From MGBC108787 sp964591225 (GTDB taxonomy: Bacteria > Bacillota_I > Bacilli_A > RF39 > UBA660): a stretch of 5,183 nt of DNA. This document shows, in pieces, positions 1-5,183 of the stretch. The stretch spans positions 1 to 5,183 of the forward strand of contig CAZQAO010000053.1 in the NCBI GenBank assembly GCA_964591225.1, in the 5' to 3' direction. Below the pieces are notes generated by a model, which was given only the letters and a program-made list of their open reading frames with translations, did not search any database and had not been told where the DNA came from. Within the stretch, counting starts at the first letter, position 1; each line of letters begins with the position of its first letter. The translations under genes and the position numbers were made by a program.

Positions 1-780
1 TTATACCTCCTCTGCAAAACCCCTTTGCAATTTTCTAAATATTGCATAACCAATAACTAATAAAACTAAACTGGCTAAGAACGTCAATAATAACGCTTTT
101 ATCTCGGGCATCGTTTGATAAAACAAGATATTACGATAACTATTAATAATACTAGCCATGGGATTTAATTTAATTAACCAAGCTAGTTTAGTTCCTTCAA
201 ACATATTAGCTGAATAAATAATAGGAGTAGCATAAAATAACATATTGACAAAGAAATTAATAATATACTCAGCATCGCGGACATAAACTTCAACGGCACT
301 GGTAATTAAAATAATACCTAATTGAAAAACAAATTGAACCAGGATAATTAATGGTAAAAATAAAATATACTTACTAAAACCTATACCACTACCAATTAAG
401 AAAATAAAAATAATTACACAAGAAATCAAAAAATTTACTAATCCACTAATATTAATTGAAATAGGTAGAATCTCTCTCGGAAAATATACTTTCTTAATAA
501 TGCCCGCATTTGCTAAAATCGAGGTGGTACCCTGCATAATTGTTGTTGTAAAATACGTCCAAGGAAGAATACCGATAATAATAAAGGTAACATAATGGGG
601 TTCTGTATTTTTTAAAATAAAGGGAAAAACAATAGCATAAATTAAAGCTGTTAATAAAGGATTAATAAAAGACCATAAGACTCCTAAAAAACTAGCTTTA
701 TACTTACCCCGAATTTCTTTTTTAACATTACTTTTTAACAGTAAGCGATAACTATAAAGATTTTTCATTAACTCTTTCAT
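1..780 (-). CDS. ABC-2 type polysaccharide export permease (TagG/RgpC/Wzm family)
   Basis: Membrane subunit of an ABC exporter that moves a lipid-linked surface glycan across the cytoplasmic membrane, working with the ATPase encoded just upstream. The 259-residue product is of normal family length. It has about six hydrophobic segments (roughly residues 34-56, 62-80, 111-133, 138-162, 172-190 and 228-248). Recognisable family motifs are RGKYKASFLGVLWSFINPL (24-42), KKVYFPREILP (96-106), YVRDAEY (166-172), YATPIIYS (183-190), NPMASII (206-212) and the C-terminal GFAEEV. I chose ATG at 780, one base after the ATPase stop (TAA-A-ATG), because AAGGTG at 791-796 lies 10 bases upstream. A GTG at 789 is in frame, but its only ribosome site would be about one base away. 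The pair is probably translationally coupled. The stop is the first codon of the window, so the gene is complete. The family is secure; the exported glycan is inferred from neighbours (teichoic acid, rhamnan or capsule). Confidence 0.92.
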   Translation of the reverse strand: MKELMKNLYSYRLLLKSNVKKEIRGKYKASFLGVLWSFINPLLTALIYAIVFPFILKNTEPHYVTFIIIGILPWTYFTTTIMQGTTSILANAGIIKKVYFPREILPISINISGLVNFLISCVIIFIFLIGSGIGFSKYILFLPLIILVQFVFQLGIILITSAVEVYVRDAEYIINFFVNMLFYATPIIYSANMFEGTKLAWLIKLNPMASIINSYRNILFYQTMPEIKALLLTFLASLVLLVIGYAIFRKLQRGFAEEV

Positions 781-781
781 T

Positions 782-1513
782 TTAACCACACACCTTTATA
801 TATTCATCAATAACTTCCTTTGTTAAGCCATCTTTAACAATTTTACCATTATGAATCCAAATCGCCCGCTTACATAACTTTTGAATAGAATCTAAACTAT
901 GACTAACAATAACTATCGTTTTATCACTTTCACTTAATTCGGCTAACTTATTAAAACACTTCTCTTGAAAATGTTGATCACCTACTGCCAATATCTCATC
1001 AATTAACAAAATATCGGCATCGACATTAATGGCAATTGAAAAAGCAAGACGCATATATTGACCTGAAGAATAAGTTCTAACCGGACTATCGATTAACTCC
1101 CCTAATTCTGAAAAATCAATAATCTTATCCAGACGCCGATTAATTTCTTTCTCCGCTAAACCAAAAATAGAAGCATTAAAATAAATATTTTCCCGACCTG
1201 TAAAATCGGGGTGAAATCCGGCACCTAACTCTAATAGCGAAGTAATCTTTCCCTTAGTTTTAATAGTTCCTTTATTAGGATAAATAATTTTCGTCATCAT
1301 CTTTAATAACGTCGACTTACCACTACCATTTACACCAATTAAAGCCACTGTTTCGCCCTTTTTAATTTGCAAAGAAATATCATCCAAAACAACTCGTTCA
1401 TCCGCTTTTTTCTTATTCCAAAAAACTAAACGTTCTTTTAAAGTAGAAGGTTTATCATAATACAATTTAAAACTTTTGGTTACATTTTTAACTACGATGG
1501 CATTTTCATTCAT
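782..1513 (-). CDS. Polysaccharide export ABC transporter ATP-binding protein (TagH/RgpD/Wzt family)
   Basis: Cytoplasmic ATPase that powers the adjacent permease. In the 243-residue product I see Walker A GVNGSGKST (60-68), the family stretch LLELGAGFHPDFTGREN (93-109), the signature YSSGQYMRLAF (148-158), Walker B ILLIDE (168-173, catalytic Glu173), a D-loop region AVGD (176-179) and the H-loop His205 in VSHS. The LLELGAGFHPDFTG form, with Glu where most ABC proteins have the Q-loop Gln, is typical of the polysaccharide-export subfamily. The signature reads SSGQYMRL where SSGMYVRL-like forms are usual. The protein stops soon after the nucleotide-binding domain, so it lacks the C-terminal carbohydrate-binding domain of long Wzt proteins. 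That suggests it does not check a terminal sugar modification. The gene follows the GT4 gene after 41 bases. Its AGGAG (1526-1530) lies 12 bases before the ATG, a long spacing, but an in-frame TGA just upstream excludes an earlier start. Confidence 0.94.
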   Translation of the reverse strand: MNENAIVVKNVTKSFKLYYDKPSTLKERLVFWNKKKADERVVLDDISLQIKKGETVALIGVNGSGKSTLLKMMTKIIYPNKGTIKTKGKITSLLELGAGFHPDFTGRENIYFNASIFGLAEKEINRRLDKIIDFSELGELIDSPVRTYSSGQYMRLAFSIAINVDADILLIDEILAVGDQHFQEKCFNKLAELSESDKTIVIVSHSLDSIQKLCKRAIWIHNGKIVKDGLTKEVIDEYIKVCG

Positions 1514-1525
1514 AGAATTGATTCA

Positions 1526-1530
1526 CTCCT
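1526..1530 (-). promoter_or_regulatory. Ribosome binding site of the ABC ATPase gene, long spacing
   Basis: AGGAG on the minus strand, 12 bases before the ATG at 1513. The spacing exceeds the usual 5-9, but no closer site or other in-frame start exists. An AT-only inverted repeat (1531-1548) directly abuts its 5' side. Confidence 0.6.
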
Positions 1531-1548
1531 AAAAATATTCATATTTTT
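1531..1548 (-). repeat. AT-only inverted repeat between the GT4 and ATPase genes
   Basis: Eight bases (AAAAATAT) are mirrored exactly by ATATTTTT with two bases between, immediately upstream of the ATPase ribosome binding site. With no G-C pair it should be too weak to terminate transcription. It could slightly modulate translation of the ATPase gene, or be chance in AT-rich DNA. Confidence 0.45.
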
Positions 1549-1554
1549 ATTTTA

Positions 1555-2715
1555 TCATATTTTCCAGACTTTTTTATAATTATCAACAACTAAAGACCAG
1601 GTATAATTATCTTTAATTCTATTTTTAGCTAATTTTTCATATTTATTTATACTTTTAGCATCTAACTTATCTACTTTTTCTAAAATATTTTTTAAATCAT
1701 TTTCTCTTTTACTAAAATAAAAACAAGCAAAAGTACCAACTTCAACATTATAAACAGCATGATATAAAATATTTAACTTAGTATTAGCTAAAGCTTCTAA
1801 AAGAGAAGGATTAGTACCACCCGCACTATGACCATGAATATAAGCATAAGCATGACGACGAATATATAATAAAGCAGCATGATCATAGATACTACCGACA
1901 AACTTAATGCGCTTATCTGTATCAAAAGCAGTTTTCTTCTTTAACTCTTGATAAAACTTATCTTCTTTTAAATTAGTGACAATCACTAAATCTTTTTTAA
2001 TATTCGTTTTCATAAATTCTTTTAAAATAACTTCATAATTATTCTCAGGAACAAAACGACCGACAATTAAATAATACTGACCCTCTTTAATATCATAATC
2101 ACGAAAAAGTTCAGTAACAATATCATTCTTATCCTCAGATTCATTTAAATAAGCCCCATAGGGAATAAAATAAGTTTTCTTGTGCCATTTCCTATACCGG
2201 TTCTTAATATACTCCTCTATCGCCTTAGAATCGCATATAATCGCATCACTATGTTTAACCATACAAGATTCACTAATTTTAAAACACTGTTTAATTACAG
2301 CATTCCACTTATCCCGAGTCCACTCCAAACCATCTGGATTCAAATAAACGGGTATGCCTTGCTTTTTTAGAGAATGTATTAACAAGCCATATATTGGTCC
2401 CACCCGACAACCTAAAATATAAATTATAACCTCTTTTAAATGATTTTCCCGAATATACTTTTTAATTTTAACTAAAGCCTTTATAGCATAAACAAACATA
2501 GTAGCAAAACCAAGACTTGGCACATAAACTTGCAAACAAGAAACATTATCTTTAAAAATAACTTGATTACGACAAGCATAATCATTGGTTACCTCTGGAA
2601 TATGAAACTTTACCTTGGTAGAGTCAAAATTACGAACTAACTCGGTGACAAAAGTTTCCCAACCCCCATAGTTTTTAAGATATCCTCGAGATCCAATAAT
2701 AATAATATTTTTCAT
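1555..2715 (-). CDS. DUF1972/GT4 glycosyltransferase, RgpA/Cps2T-like rhamnosyltransferase
   Basis: Probably transfers a sugar, plausibly L-rhamnose from dTDP-rhamnose, to a lipid-linked acceptor on the cytoplasmic side of the membrane. The 386-residue product has an N-terminal DUF1972 half and a C-terminal GT4 (GT-B fold) half, the architecture of streptococcal RgpA and Cps2T. Visible motifs are GSRGYLKNYGGWETF (8-22, the GGxET loop), LGCRVGP (101-107), NPDGLEWTRDKW (126-137), CDSKAIEEYI (161-170), YGA (186-188), the start of the second domain at YLIVGRFVPENN (215-226), and GGTNPSLLEALA (299-310) near the predicted donor site. There is no signal peptide. ATG at 2715 is set by AGGAAG (2722-2727), which lies in the last GT2 codons with 6-base spacing; only three bases separate the genes, suggesting coupling. 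The gene ends TGA directly followed by in-frame TAA. The family is strongly supported; rhamnose as the sugar is inference. Confidence 0.9.
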   Translation of the reverse strand: MKNIIIIGSRGYLKNYGGWETFVTELVRNFDSTKVKFHIPEVTNDYACRNQVIFKDNVSCLQVYVPSLGFATMFVYAIKALVKIKKYIRENHLKEVIIYILGCRVGPIYGLLIHSLKKQGIPVYLNPDGLEWTRDKWNAVIKQCFKISESCMVKHSDAIICDSKAIEEYIKNRYRKWHKKTYFIPYGAYLNESEDKNDIVTELFRDYDIKEGQYYLIVGRFVPENNYEVILKEFMKTNIKKDLVIVTNLKEDKFYQELKKKTAFDTDKRIKFVGSIYDHAALLYIRRHAYAYIHGHSAGGTNPSLLEALANTKLNILYHAVYNVEVGTFACFYFSKRENDLKNILEKVDKLDAKSINKYEKLAKNRIKDNYTWSLVVDNYKKVWKI

Positions 2716-2718
2716 AAC

Positions 2719-3567
2719 TCACTTCCTAAATAGATTCATTATATAGGCTTCAATTAAATTTATATAATACATAAATCGTAATAACCCTAATTTAAAAACA
2801 TCCATTTGATTAATATACTTCTCATAATAATACTGACTCTCTTTTATTATTTTTAATTTCTGAATCCGATTTATACTCTTATCGACACTTTGACTTAAAG
2901 CATGAATTACTACTACTTCATTATCCACATAAGTTTTTAAACCCAATTCCTTTAATTTTTTACCAATAATAGCTTCTTCATAATATAAAAAAGTATGTTC
3001 ATCAAAAAGATTAATTTTTAAAAATGCTTCTTTTCGAATTATAAAAAAACAACCCTTAACTACTTCTACTTCGGTTAATTTAGTTTGATAGGCATTATCA
3101 TCATACCCTAATATTTTTTGCTCTAAATAATGAAAATAAGGAATATTCGCCACTAATTCAGAAAGAAACGTAGGTAAGTGCCATCCTCTCGATATACCTT
3201 TTGGTTCTTTAATATTAGGAGCAATAAGAGCAATATCTTTTCTTTCTAAATCTTTAACTAAAGCTATAATATCTTCTTCTCTCACGATAATATCCGGATT
3301 AGAAATAATTATATTATCAATATCATAGTGTTTAAGTAAATAACGAATACCCACATTATTACCAGCAGCATACCCACGATTTTCTTTGGCTGCCACTACT
3401 TTAATATGCTTCGTTTCATACTTTTTCAAAACTTTTAAAGAATCATCCGTACTCTTATTATCCACAATAATAATAGCATCTAATACTTTAAATTTCTTAA
3501 TATCTTCTAACAATAAAATCGTATTTTCACTATCATTATAATTTAATATAACCATTCCGTTTTTCAT
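2719..3567 (-). CDS. Family 2 glycosyltransferase (WbbL-like GT2)
   Basis: First gene of the glycan operon; an inverting GT-A enzyme likely to extend a lipid-linked glycan from a nucleotide sugar. In the 282-residue product I see the N-terminal strand MVILNYND (5-12), VDNKSTDDS (35-43), NRGYAAGNNVGI (63-74), the DxD-like SNPDI (89-93), VVKGCFFIIRKEAF (169-182), FDEHTFLYYEEAIIGKKL (188-205) and VVIHALSQS (218-226). The base motif usually written ED is EE here, a variant I recall from capsule glycosyltransferases. The C-terminal 40 residues are hydrophobic and aromatic (about 257-280) and may sit on the membrane. I chose ATG at 3567 over the in-frame ATG at 3594 for three reasons: AGAGGG lies 6 bases upstream, the GT2 fold begins here, and the upstream ATG lies in the promoter with no ribosome site. 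It is closer to rhamnosyltransferase-type GT2s than to RgpB; the exact sugar is unknown. Confidence 0.9.
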   Translation of the reverse strand: MKNGMVILNYNDSENTILLLEDIKKFKVLDAIIIVDNKSTDDSLKVLKKYETKHIKVVAAKENRGYAAGNNVGIRYLLKHYDIDNIIISNPDIIVREEDIIALVKDLERKDIALIAPNIKEPKGISRGWHLPTFLSELVANIPYFHYLEQKILGYDDNAYQTKLTEVEVVKGCFFIIRKEAFLKINLFDEHTFLYYEEAIIGKKLKELGLKTYVDNEVVVIHALSQSVDKSINRIQKLKIIKESQYYYEKYINQMDVFKLGLLRFMYYINLIEAYIMNLFRK

Positions 3568-3573
3568 AAAAAT

Positions 3574-3579
3574 CCCTCT
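3574..3579 (-). promoter_or_regulatory. Ribosome binding site that decides the GT2 start
   Basis: AGAGGG lies 6 bases before the ATG at 3567. No comparable purine-rich site precedes the in-frame ATG at 3594, so the nine extra N-terminal residues are probably not translated. Confidence 0.7.
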
Positions 3580-3584
3580 AGTAT

Positions 3585-3593
3585 ATTGTACCA
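3585..3593 (-). promoter_or_regulatory. Extended -10 promoter of the glycan operon
   Basis: TGGTACAAT on the minus strand matches the extended -10 form TGnTATAAT with one mismatch. I see no convincing -35 box at the right distance, which fits an extended -10 promoter. It lies just after the sortase terminator. The predicted start, about seven bases downstream, falls at or beside the ribosome binding site, leaving a leader of only about 10-14 bases. Confidence 0.5.
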
Positions 3594-3607
3594 TGTTAAT
3601 TCATAAG

Positions 3608-3631
3608 AAAAAAGTAACGTTTGTTACTTTT
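3608..3631 (-). terminator. Intrinsic terminator of the sortase gene, overlapping its stop codon
   Basis: On the minus strand AAAAGTAAC, loop AAAC, GTTACTTTT form a perfect 9-bp stem (3623-3631 with 3610-3618) running into a T tract (3608-3613). The stem begins within the TAA stop (3632-3630). Only three pairs are G-C, so efficiency may be moderate. Confidence 0.72.
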
Positions 3632-4574
3632 AAGCTTGTTTTATTAGTTTGGCATGTAATACGACTTTAATTTCATCATTATAACAAGTAGACAACGTTA
3701 ATATCTTATCACTAGTATTAACATCGGCATTAAAATTAAAAGCACTTCTACTAACAATAGTATCAATAAATCTTTGATGACTTTCTTCTGTACCAAATTG
3801 ACTAGTTAAATAATAAGTTTCTGTTGGTATTTTATAAACAGAGAATACTTGCCACAACATACTCTTATTTGGAGTAGTCAAATGAATAACATAATTATCC
3901 GTATTGGTATACCAATCACTAGATAAAATATTCTTTAAAGATCCAAACATCGTATTATTCTTCCTGCCATGAGCATAAATAATGGTATTATCATCCAAAT
4001 CATCGATATTATTACGATAATCCAAAAAAACCCAGCCACCCCCATTACGAGCCTTATTAAAGGAATGATTTAGATAAAAATCGTTATCTTTCGCTTGTAC
4101 TACCGGATAATTAATATTAGTACCTTCTACTCTAATAAAAGCCTTAGTATCACTATTCTTCTTTAATAATTCGGTAAAATCAACACTCATTAGGGGTAGA
4201 TTAATATACTTCCAATAATCACTCGATTTATCTTCCCCACTAGGAGCATTTACTAATTCCTCTTGATTCAAATCCACCGGAATATCCTCCACTGGAGCAA
4301 TATCATCAATTTGTTCCATTTCATCATCTAATTCGCTATTATCCTTATTCCACTTCATAATATGGAAGCCACCCCATAGAGCACCACCAACAAAAATAGT
4401 AATAATTAAAATCCAAACCCAAAGTCGTAATCTTAACTTTTTCTTATTTTTCTTAGCACCCTTTTTCTTCTTAGTATCTATCTTAGTTTTACTATCATTA
4501 CTCTTAGAATCTTTATTTTTATTATCTACTTTTACTTTATCTTCTTTTGATTTATCCTTACTTTTATTATCCAT
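3630..4574 (-). CDS. srtB: Class B sortase (SrtB-like transpeptidase)
   Basis: Membrane-anchored cysteine transpeptidase that cuts a C-terminal sorting signal and links the protein to peptidoglycan. The 314-residue product has a Lys/Asp/Ser-rich cytoplasmic tail (1-47), one membrane segment LWVWILIITIFVGGALWGGF (51-70), an acidic linker (about 78-117) and a catalytic domain (about 118-314). Class B features are FTELLKKNSDTKAFIRVEGT (133-152), NYPVVQ (155-160), NDFYLNHSF (164-172) and FLDYRNN (183-189). The catalytic His202 is in IYAHG and Cys297 in TLSTC. The Arg expected just before the last strand (RVVxHAKLI in relatives) is Lys303 (AAA at 3666-3668). Cleaved signal peptide is unlikely; this is a type II N-in, C-out topology. 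ATG at 4574 has GGGAGG 8 bases upstream. The gene has its own promoter and terminator, and its neighbour encodes a plausible SPQTY substrate. The class is well supported; the symbol reflects class, not proven orthology. Confidence 0.93.
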   Translation of the reverse strand: MDNKSKDKSKEDKVKVDNKNKDSKSNDSKTKIDTKKKKGAKKNKKKLRLRLWVWILIITIFVGGALWGGFHIMKWNKDNSELDDEMEQIDDIAPVEDIPVDLNQEELVNAPSGEDKSSDYWKYINLPLMSVDFTELLKKNSDTKAFIRVEGTNINYPVVQAKDNDFYLNHSFNKARNGGGWVFLDYRNNIDDLDDNTIIYAHGRKNNTMFGSLKNILSSDWYTNTDNYVIHLTTPNKSMLWQVFSVYKIPTETYYLTSQFGTEESHQRFIDTIVSRSAFNFNADVNTSDKILTLSTCYNDEIKVVLHAKLIKQA

Positions 4575-4582
4575 GAATAATG

Positions 4583-4588
4583 CCTCCC
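4583..4588 (-). promoter_or_regulatory. Ribosome binding site of the sortase gene
   Basis: GGGAGG, 8 bases before the ATG at 4574. It is abutted on its 5' side by a perfect 12-base palindrome. Confidence 0.75.
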
Positions 4589-4600
4589 TATGAATTCATA
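4589..4600. promoter_or_regulatory. 12-base perfect palindrome in the sortase leader, possible operator
   Basis: TATGAATTCATA reads the same on both strands. It lies between the -10 box (12 bases away) and the ribosome binding site (adjacent), within the predicted 5' leader. The position would suit a dimeric repressor, but this is inference, and AT-rich DNA yields such palindromes by chance. Confidence 0.3.
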
Positions 4601-4612
4601 TTCACATAACCT

Positions 4613-4618
4613 ATTATA
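4613..4618 (-). promoter_or_regulatory. -10 box of the sortase promoter
   Basis: An exact TATAAT on the minus strand lies in the gap between the upstream terminator and the sortase gene. The predicted leader is about 30 bases. I see no good TTGACA-like -35 box 16-18 bases upstream, so strength is uncertain or activator-dependent. Confidence 0.55.
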
Positions 4619-4663
4619 AAGAAATATTTGGAAATTTACTAGTCTATTTTTAATTAGAGCAAA

Positions 4664-4689
4664 CAAAAAAGCCAAGCTATGCTTGACTT
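4664..4689 (-). terminator. Intrinsic terminator of the surface protein gene
   Basis: On the minus strand AAGTCAAGC, loop ATA, GCTTGGCTT form a 9-bp stem with one G-T pair (4681-4689 with 4669-4677), followed by a run of T (4665-4670). It starts about 27 bases after the stop codon and separates this gene from the sortase. Confidence 0.85.
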
Positions 4690-4716
4690 CAATATTTATT
4701 AGGATAAATTTATCAA

Positions 4717-5183
4717 TTATCTAGATAATACTTTTTTAAGAGATAATGCTACGGCTCCGACACTAGTTAATGCCATTGTTACGTAAGTCATTATTCCATC
4801 ATAAGTTTGTGGACTATCATCTATTGTATTATCTGATGTTGGTGGTGTTGGATCTTTAGGATCACCTTGACCTTCTGGATCTTCTGTTTTAGCAGGAGTA
4901 ACTGTTATTGTTCCATCTTCTGATTTACTATAAGGAACGTTAACACCTAGTAAAGTTTTGATTGCATTTTCTGCTGGTCTTTTACCATTTGCAACATCAA
5001 CTTCGCCAACTATACCATTAGTGTATGTCCCACCTGTTATTATTCCTTGTTGTTTATCTAAGAATGCTTTATCTTTAATTTCCATAGCAGGAGTTTGTCC
5101 TCCACTTGTGTATGTACCTCCAGCAAATGAATATTTACCAGTTGATGTACCATCAGCAAAACTTATAGTATATTTCTTATCAG
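4717..5183 (-). CDS. Sortase-anchored surface protein, C-terminal part (5' end outside window)
   Basis: The last 154 residues of a cell-wall-anchored protein; the frame is open to the window edge, with two bases of a codon left over. The visible part has three zones. First is a repeat-like region with AGGTYTSG (residues 20-27) and TGGTYTNG (50-57), each preceded by a short beta-strand-like stretch; this resembles the stacked rungs of beta-solenoid adhesins. Next is a Pro/Thr/Asp/Glu-rich spacer (about 96-122) suited to crossing the wall. Last is a sorting signal: SPQTYDG (123-129), a hydrophobic segment IMTYVTMALTSVGAVALSL (130-148) and the charged tail KKVLSR. An ATG at 5085 is internal: coding continues upstream in frame, and the GGAGG before it encodes Gly-Gly in the repeat. 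The ligand or function of the N-terminal part cannot be judged. Cell-wall anchoring is well supported; attachment by the neighbouring sortase is inferred. Confidence 0.85.
   Translation of the reverse strand, partial: DKKYTISFADGTSTGKYSFAGGTYTSGGQTPAMEIKDKAFLDKQQGIITGGTYTNGIVGEVDVANGKRPAENAIKTLLGVNVPYSKSEDGTITVTPAKTEDPEGQGDPKDPTPPTSDNTIDDSPQTYDGIMTYVTMALTSVGAVALSLKKVLSR
4801..4815 (-). other. Sorting signal motif SPQTY (class B-type sortase recognition site)
   Basis: Encodes Ser-Pro-Gln-Thr-Tyr, followed by Asp-Gly, a 19-residue hydrophobic segment and a basic tail, the standard order of a cell-wall sorting signal. The motif departs from LPXTG and matches the NPQTN / (S/N)PxTx pattern known for class B sortases. 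Cleavage would be expected after Thr. Confidence 0.75.

Noticed and set aside
781..789. GTG at 789 as the permease start, overlapping the ATPase gene
   Set aside because: The only purine-rich site (AAGGTG) would be about one base away. ATG at 780 has a usable 10-base spacing and gives a normal-length protein.
1531..1548. Inverted repeat after the GT4 gene as an intrinsic terminator
   Set aside because: The stem is entirely A-T with a two-base loop. A terminator here would cut the operon, and a ribosome site follows at once.
2182..2370. Plus-strand open frame of 62 codons inside the GT4 gene
   Set aside because: It lies wholly antisense to a well-supported glycosyltransferase, has no recognisable motif and no visible ribosome binding site upstream, and reads as a chance open frame.
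3568..3594. Nine extra N-terminal residues (MVQYTRGIF) on the GT2 protein
   Set aside because: No ribosome site precedes the ATG at 3594, and it overlaps the predicted extended -10 box. The strong site AGAGGG serves the ATG at 3567, where the GT2 fold begins.
4717..5085. Treating the ATG at 5085 as the start of a small surface protein
   Set aside because: The frame stays open upstream to the window edge and continues the same repeat type (AGGTYTSG). There is no signal peptide after this ATG, and the GGAGG in front encodes Gly-Gly in that repeat.
1..5183. Mobile elements, CRISPR, tRNA or riboswitches
   Set aside because: I saw no transposase or integrase motifs, no regularly spaced direct repeats, no tRNA-like fold, and no leader long enough to hold a riboswitch.

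Overview
All five genes in this AT-rich window (roughly 30% G+C by eye) lie on the minus strand, so transcription runs from the right edge to the left edge. TGA is used as a stop (it ends the GT4 and GT2 genes) and Trp is encoded by TGG, so the code is the standard one and not the Mycoplasma code. A class B sortase, a sorting-signal surface protein, AGGAGG-type ribosome binding sites and a Gram-positive-type polysaccharide ABC exporter point to a low-GC Firmicute. My guess is an uncultured gut-type Bacilli lineage (Erysipelotrichales/RF39-like), but the genus cannot be read from this window.

Layout in transcription order. (1) 5183-4717 is the 3' end of a surface protein. It has GGTYT repeats, a Pro/Thr/Asp-rich spacer and a C-terminal cell-wall sorting signal SPQTY-D-G, and is followed by an intrinsic terminator at 4664-4689. 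(2) 4574-3630 is a class B sortase with its own TATAAT promoter and a hairpin terminator that begins in its stop codon. (3) An extended -10 promoter at 3585-3593 starts a tight four-gene operon: a GT2 glycosyltransferase (3567-2719), a DUF1972/GT4 rhamnosyltransferase-like enzyme of the RgpA/Cps2T type (2715-1555), a polysaccharide-export ABC ATPase (1513-782) and its ABC-2 permease (780-1). The window ends exactly on the permease stop codon, so the operon may continue to the left.

How the parts fit together. The window is a cell-surface locus. The two glycosyltransferases probably add sugars, plausibly rhamnose, to a lipid-linked glycan on the inner face of the membrane, and the ATPase/permease pair would flip or export that glycan. 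The sortase probably anchors proteins such as its neighbour to peptidoglycan through the SPQTY motif, which resembles the NPQTN motif used by the classical class B sortase of Staphylococcus aureus. The most unusual points are a Lys at the expected catalytic Arg position of the sortase, its long Lys/Asp-rich cytoplasmic tail, the non-canonical SPQTY signal encoded beside it, and the ATPase-before-permease order next to an RgpA-like enzyme. I found no mobile element, CRISPR array, tRNA or rRNA. No stretch longer than 300 bases lacks a gene; the longest intergenic gap is 142 bases (4575-4716).
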